This document shows positions 6,473-8,740 of a stretch of DNA of 8,740 nucleotides, in pieces (the first letter of the stretch is position 1; the number at the start of each line of letters is the position of its first letter). The notes under the pieces were generated by a model. The model made no database searches and had not been told where the DNA came from. It was given only the letters and a program-made list of their open reading frames with translations. This DNA comes from Clostridiales bacterium (lineage in GTDB: Bacteria > Bacillota > Clostridia > Oscillospirales > QAMX01): NCBI GenBank assembly GCA_016285815.1, contig JAEERN010000212.1, positions 1-8,740 on the forward strand. Reading direction: 5' to 3'. The translations under genes and the position numbers were made by a program.

Positions 6473-6501
6473 AGCATATACCAAACCGGCCTCAAAATCA
6501 A
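6473..6501 (-). promoter_or_regulatory. Probable ireB promoter
   Basis: On the minus strand TTGATT (6501-6496) lies 17 bases from TATGCT (6478-6473). An overlapping extended -10, TGGTATATG, at 6475-6483 is an alternative. The region is AT-rich against a GC-rich background and about 60 bases ahead of the start codon. Confidence 0.5.
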
Positions 6502-6534
6502 GAGCAAAATCGAAATTTACCTGAAAAATAATGC

Positions 6535-6563
6535 TTGACAACGAAAGAGGCCTGTGATAAAAT
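6535..6563 (+). promoter_or_regulatory. Strong promoter of the tRNA cluster
   Basis: Consensus TTGACA (6535-6540), a 17-base spacer, then TAAAAT (6558-6563) with a TGn extension. The AT-rich stretch upstream (about 6502-6534) resembles an UP element, as expected for stable-RNA promoters. The expected start of transcription is about eight bases before tRNA-Gly. Confidence 0.85.
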
Positions 6564-6577
6564 AAATAAGCTGTCAC

Positions 6578-6648
<71 letters not shown>

Positions 6649-6686
6649 TTCCCCCGTCACCCGGCGGGGCGCGAGGGTCCCGATAA

Positions 6687-6760
6687 GCGCCTGTAGCTCA
6701 GTTGGACAGAGCAGCTGCCTTCTAAGCAGCGGGCCGGGGGTTCGAATCCCTTCAGGCGTA
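6687..6760 (+). tRNA. tRNA-Arg (anticodon TCT)
   Basis: 74 bases. The anticodon arm GCTGC-CTTCTAA-GCAGC gives TCT. The acceptor arms GCGCCTG and CAGGCGT pair with a G.T at the first position, and the T stem GGGGG/CCCTT has two G.T pairs, so both are somewhat weak. Discriminator A, no encoded CCA. 38 bases after tRNA-Gly. Confidence 0.93.
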
Positions 6761-6765
6761 TCTAT

Positions 6766-6840
6766 GGTGGGTGTAGCTCAGTTGGTTAGAGTACCAGGTT
6801 GTGGCCCTGGGGGTCGTCGGTTCGAGCCCGATCTCCCACC
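6766..6840 (+). tRNA. tRNA-His (anticodon GTG)
   Basis: The anticodon arm CCAGG-TTGTGGC-CCTGG gives GTG. An extra 5' G (6766, position -1) faces C73 (6840), the hallmark of tRNA-His. The acceptor arms GTGGGTG (6767-6773) and CTCCCAC (6833-6839) pair except for a T.T mismatch at 6-67 (6772 and 6834). The D, anticodon and T arms are intact. Confidence 0.93.
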
Positions 6841-6893
6841 TTTCTTTCTTTTCTCTGCCCGGTCGCGGGGCCGGGCCGTATGACAGCCGATGT

Positions 6894-6966
6894 TGGGATG
6901 TCGCCAAGTCGGTAAGGCCCGGGACTTTGACTCCCGTATCCGCAGGTTCGAGTCCTGCCATCCCAG
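6894..6966 (+). tRNA. tRNA-Gln (anticodon TTG)
   Basis: 73 bases. Acceptor arms TGGGATG and CATCCCA pair fully, with the weak T-A first pair typical of tRNA-Gln; the anticodon loop CTTTGAC gives TTG; discriminator G. No encoded CCA. 53 bases after tRNA-His. Confidence 0.95.
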
Positions 6967-6996
6967 TTCGGGCGAGAGCGGGTCCCCCTCGGCGCG

Positions 6997-7034
6997 GCCG
7001 GCGCGCGGATCCCGCCGGCGCCCACGATTTTTTT
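6997..7034 (+). other. GC-rich hairpin and T-run between tRNA-Gln and tRNA-Lys
   Basis: A 7-bp stem (6997-7003 with 7013-7019) is followed after eight bases by seven T (7028-7034). The gap makes it an imperfect terminator; it could be a processing site or a partial attenuator ahead of tRNA-Lys. No promoter is seen before tRNA-Lys. Confidence 0.4.
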
Positions 7035-7039
7035 CATAC

Positions 7040-7112
7040 GATCCACTAGCTCAGCCGGCAGAGCATCTGCCTTTTAAGCAGAGGGTCCCGCGTTCGAATC
7101 GCGGGTGGATCA
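7040..7112 (+). tRNA. tRNA-Lys (anticodon TTT)
   Basis: 73 bases. Acceptor arms GATCCAC and GTGGATC pair fully; the anticodon loop CTTTTAA gives TTT; T stem CCGCG/CGCGG. Discriminator A, no encoded CCA. Last gene of the cluster, 73 bases after tRNA-Gln. Confidence 0.95.
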
Positions 7113-7116
7113 ACCG

Positions 7117-7156
7117 GTTCCGGACAGACCCCGAAGGGTCTGTCCGGAACTTTTTT
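7117..7156 (+). terminator. Intrinsic terminator of the tRNA cluster
   Basis: A perfect 15-bp stem (7117-7131 with 7136-7150) with a CGAA loop and six T. On the minus strand the same hairpin has a stable TTCG loop but no T-run, so it is at best a weak terminator for the convergent enzyme gene ending at 7167. Confidence 0.95.
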
Positions 7157-7166
7157 GCCGTTTTTT

Positions 7167-8054
7167 TCAGCGGGTCCAGCCGCTTTCGCGGCAGACCGCC
7201 TCGTCGGGAACGCCGAAGGGCGGCGGGACGCGCTTTTCCGCCAGCGCCGCGCGGTTGAGGGCGAAGTCTGCCGGGACCAGCGGCCGGGGCCGCCGGATGG
7301 AGTCCGGCGCGGCGAGGGGGACCTCGTAGAGCAGCGGCCCGGCATAGTCCGCCGCCTCCAGCGCCGAAATGATGGCCGGCCAGTCGTTTTTCCCCTCGCC
7401 GGGCAGCCAGTGGCGCTCGTTGCGGAAGTCATAGTCCGAGACGTGGACCGTGACGATCCGGCTTCCCACGGCGCGGGCAAAGTCCTCGGGGCGCTCGTCT
7501 CCCAGCAGGTGGTTGGTGTCGAAGCAGGCGCGCAGGCGGCTGTCCGCGCTCAGCAGCGCCAGGATCTCGTCCGAGCCGCGGCCCAGACACGTGCGGGGCA
7601 GGTCCTCCACGGCCAGCGAGATCCCGAGGGCCTCGGCCGCCGGGGCCAGCTCGGCCAGAGAACGCCGGGCGGCCTCCATCAGGCGCGGCCGCTCGCCGGG
7701 CTCGTTGGGCTCGCCGCTGGGGTGGATCACGGCCACGGTCGCGCCGACGGCCGCGGCGGCCCGCAGCAGCTGCCGGTGCAGCGCCACGGTAGAGCGGCGC
7801 AGGTCCTCGTCCGGCGAGGCGATGTTGTTGCGCTCGAAGGGCGAATAGGGCAGATGGAACGAGCGCACCGTGACGCCGTACCGTTCGGACAGGGCGCGGA
7901 CGGCGGTCCAATCCGTGTCGGCGTAGCGCTCGGGCGGCAGCGAGACCTCGAGGATCTCGATCCCCGCCGCGGCATAGGCGGCAAAGGTGTCCTCGTCTAC
8001 CCGCCTCGTGGAACACGAGGACAGGCCGAGCTTCCAGTTTTTGGCGTCTGTCAT
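7167..8054 (-). CDS. Sugar phosphate isomerase/epimerase-like TIM-barrel protein, copy 1
   Basis: 295 residues, a usual length for the xylose isomerase-like TIM-barrel family (AP endonuclease 2 superfamily). Metal and active-site positions of the family can be read off: His67 (FHLPYS), His111 (VIHPSG), Glu150 (AVEDLP), Asp179 and His182 (FDTNH), His204 and Asp207 (VHVSDYD), His215 (RHWLPGEG) and Glu244 (YEVP). All are present, so it is probably active and metal dependent. The family isomerises or epimerises sugars, keto-sugars or inosose-type polyols; the substrate cannot be told from sequence or context. No signal peptide. AGGAGG lies 11 bases ahead of the ATG. It is the downstream member of a tandem pair; the other copy's stop is 110 bases upstream. 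No clear promoter is seen in that gap, so it may be co-transcribed with copy 2. Confidence 0.88.
   Translation of the reverse strand: MTDAKNWKLGLSSCSTRRVDEDTFAAYAAAGIEILEVSLPPERYADTDWTAVRALSERYGVTVRSFHLPYSPFERNNIASPDEDLRRSTVALHRQLLRAAAAVGATVAVIHPSGEPNEPGERPRLMEAARRSLAELAPAAEALGISLAVEDLPRTCLGRGSDEILALLSADSRLRACFDTNHLLGDERPEDFARAVGSRIVTVHVSDYDFRNERHWLPGEGKNDWPAIISALEAADYAGPLLYEVPLAAPDSIRRPRPLVPADFALNRAALAEKRVPPPFGVPDEAVCRESGWTR
7185..7742. repeat. Direct repeat unit 1 of tandem gene duplication
   Basis: This stretch recurs at 8183-8740 at a constant offset of 998 bases without indels. Positions 7393-7490 and 8391-8488 (98 bases) are identical. The repeat continues past the window edge. Confidence 0.85.
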
Positions 8055-8115
8055 GGGCGTTTTGACCTCCTGCTGCGGCCGCCCGGGAGGGGGGCGGACC
8101 GGATCTGATAAAAAT

Positions 8116-8144
8116 AAGGGATGCCCCGGCCGGGTCCCGGCCGG
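8116..8144 (-). terminator. Possible weak terminator between the two TIM-barrel copies
   Basis: A GC-rich inverted repeat (8126-8134 with 8136-8144, effective loop of about five) is followed on the minus strand after some ten bases by TTATTTTTATC (8106-8116). The gap between stem and T-run makes this doubtful. Confidence 0.35.
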
Positions 8145-8164
8145 AAGAGCGGCCGTCCGTGTTT

Positions 8165-8740
8165 TCAGCCTGTCCAGGCGCGGCGGAGACAGACCGCCTC
8201 GTCGGGAACGCCGAAGGGCGGCGGGACGCGCTTTTCCGCCAGCGCCGCGCGGTTGCGGACGATGTCCGCCGGGGTCAGCGGACGGGGCCGCCGGATGGTG
8301 TCCGGCGCGGCGAAGGGGACCTCGTAGAGCAGCGGCCCGGCGTAGTCCGCCGCCTCCAGCGCCGAAACGATGGCTGGCCAGTCGTTTTTTCCCTCGCCGG
8401 GCAGCCAGTGGCGCTCGTTGCGGAAGTCATAGTCCGAGACGTGGACCGTGACGATCCGGCTTCCCACGGCGCGGGCAAAGTCCTCGGGCCGTTCGCCGCC
8501 CAGCAGGTGGTTGGTGTCGAAGCAGACGCGCAGACGGTCGTCCGCGCGCAGCAGATCCAGGATCTCGGCCGAATCGCGCCCCAGACCGGTGCGGGGCAGG
8601 TCCTCCACGGCCAGCGTGATCCCGAGGGCCTCGGCCGCCGGGGCCAGCTCGGCCAGAGAGCACCGGGCGGCCTCCATCCGGCGGGCGCGCTCGCCGGGCT
8701 CGACCGGTCCGCTGCTGGGGTGGATCACGGCCACGGCCGC
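8165..8740 (-). CDS. Sugar phosphate isomerase/epimerase-like protein, copy 2 (5' end outside window)
   Basis: The visible 191 residues are the C-terminal two thirds; the frame is open to the window edge, so the start lies to the right. It aligns with residues 105-295 of copy 1 without any gap, with about 28 differences by eye (about 85% identity). All family active-site residues in this part are kept: VIHPS, VEDLP, FDTNH, VHVSDYD, RHWLPGEG and YEVP. Differences cluster at the extreme C-terminus (CLRRAWTG against CRESGWTR), near the HPSSGPVEP loop and in the stretch after the VEDLP motif. It is therefore an intact-looking paralogue, not a decayed copy. The pattern suggests tandem duplication followed by modest divergence, perhaps in substrate choice. 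Confidence 0.87.
   Translation of the reverse strand, partial: AAVAVIHPSSGPVEPGERARRMEAARCSLAELAPAAEALGITLAVEDLPRTGLGRDSAEILDLLRADDRLRVCFDTNHLLGGERPEDFARAVGSRIVTVHVSDYDFRNERHWLPGEGKNDWPAIVSALEAADYAGPLLYEVPFAAPDTIRRPRPLTPADIVRNRAALAEKRVPPPFGVPDEAVCLRRAWTG
8183..8740. repeat. Direct repeat unit 2 of tandem gene duplication
   Basis: Partner of the unit at 7185-7742; the visible part ends at the window edge. Recombination between units would delete about 1 kb and leave one hybrid gene. Confidence 0.85.

Noticed and set aside
7040..7156. tRNA-Lys 3' end as a phage or island attachment site
   Set aside because: No integrase, no second copy of the tRNA 3' end and no mobile genes in the window; a normal terminator follows at once.
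7155..8108. Plus-strand open frame opposite the TIM-barrel gene
   Set aside because: Antisense shadow; it starts inside the tRNA terminator region and the minus-strand product has the full set of family residues.

Overview
The window looks like the chromosome of a high-GC member of the Clostridia, most likely of the gut Oscillospiraceae/Ruminococcaceae type. That reading rests on strong GC bias, an IreB protein (a Firmicutes regulator), AAGGAGG-like ribosome binding sites, TTGACA/TATAAT promoters, a Gly-Arg-His-Gln-Lys tRNA cluster and tRNA genes without encoded CCA. It is inference from content, not a taxonomic match.

Layout, left to right. Positions 1-55 are the 3' end of a 5S rRNA gene, so an rRNA operon enters from the left and ends at a strong terminator (65-105). 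A peptidase E (family S51) gene with its own promoter and a TTG start follows (200-895, +). It converges on a secreted peptidoglycan hydrolase with six SH3 domains and an NlpC/P60 domain (1007-2887, -), and a 21-bp perfect hairpin lies between the two. The hydrolase is divergent from a cardiolipin synthase (3121-4656, +), which ends in two back-to-back hairpins. Next are three leftward genes. In transcription order they are ireB (6165-6413), an aldo/keto reductase with a C-terminal two-cluster ferredoxin domain (5137-6081), and an unrecognised 97-residue protein (4785-5078). Divergent from ireB, a near-consensus promoter drives five tRNA genes (Gly, Arg, His, Gln, Lys; 6578-7112), closed by a classic terminator. 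The right end holds two leftward tandem paralogues of a xylose-isomerase-like TIM-barrel enzyme. The first is complete (7167-8054) and the second runs off the window edge (8165-8740).

Most genes look like single transcription units with their own promoter and terminator, so this is housekeeping chromosome and not an accessory island. The hydrolase and cardiolipin synthase are both cell-envelope genes, and IreB belongs to the PASTA-kinase pathway that controls envelope homeostasis, but nothing seen shows that they are co-regulated.

I see no transposase, phage gene, CRISPR array, toxin-antitoxin pair or defence system, and no clear new system. The points most worth a second look are the tandem paralogues with a 98-bp identical block, a perfect palindrome filling the spacer of the promoter of the 97-residue gene, a terminator-like hairpin just ahead of the reductase start, an acceptor-stem mismatch in tRNA-His, and an ireB gene without its usual right-hand neighbour ruvX.
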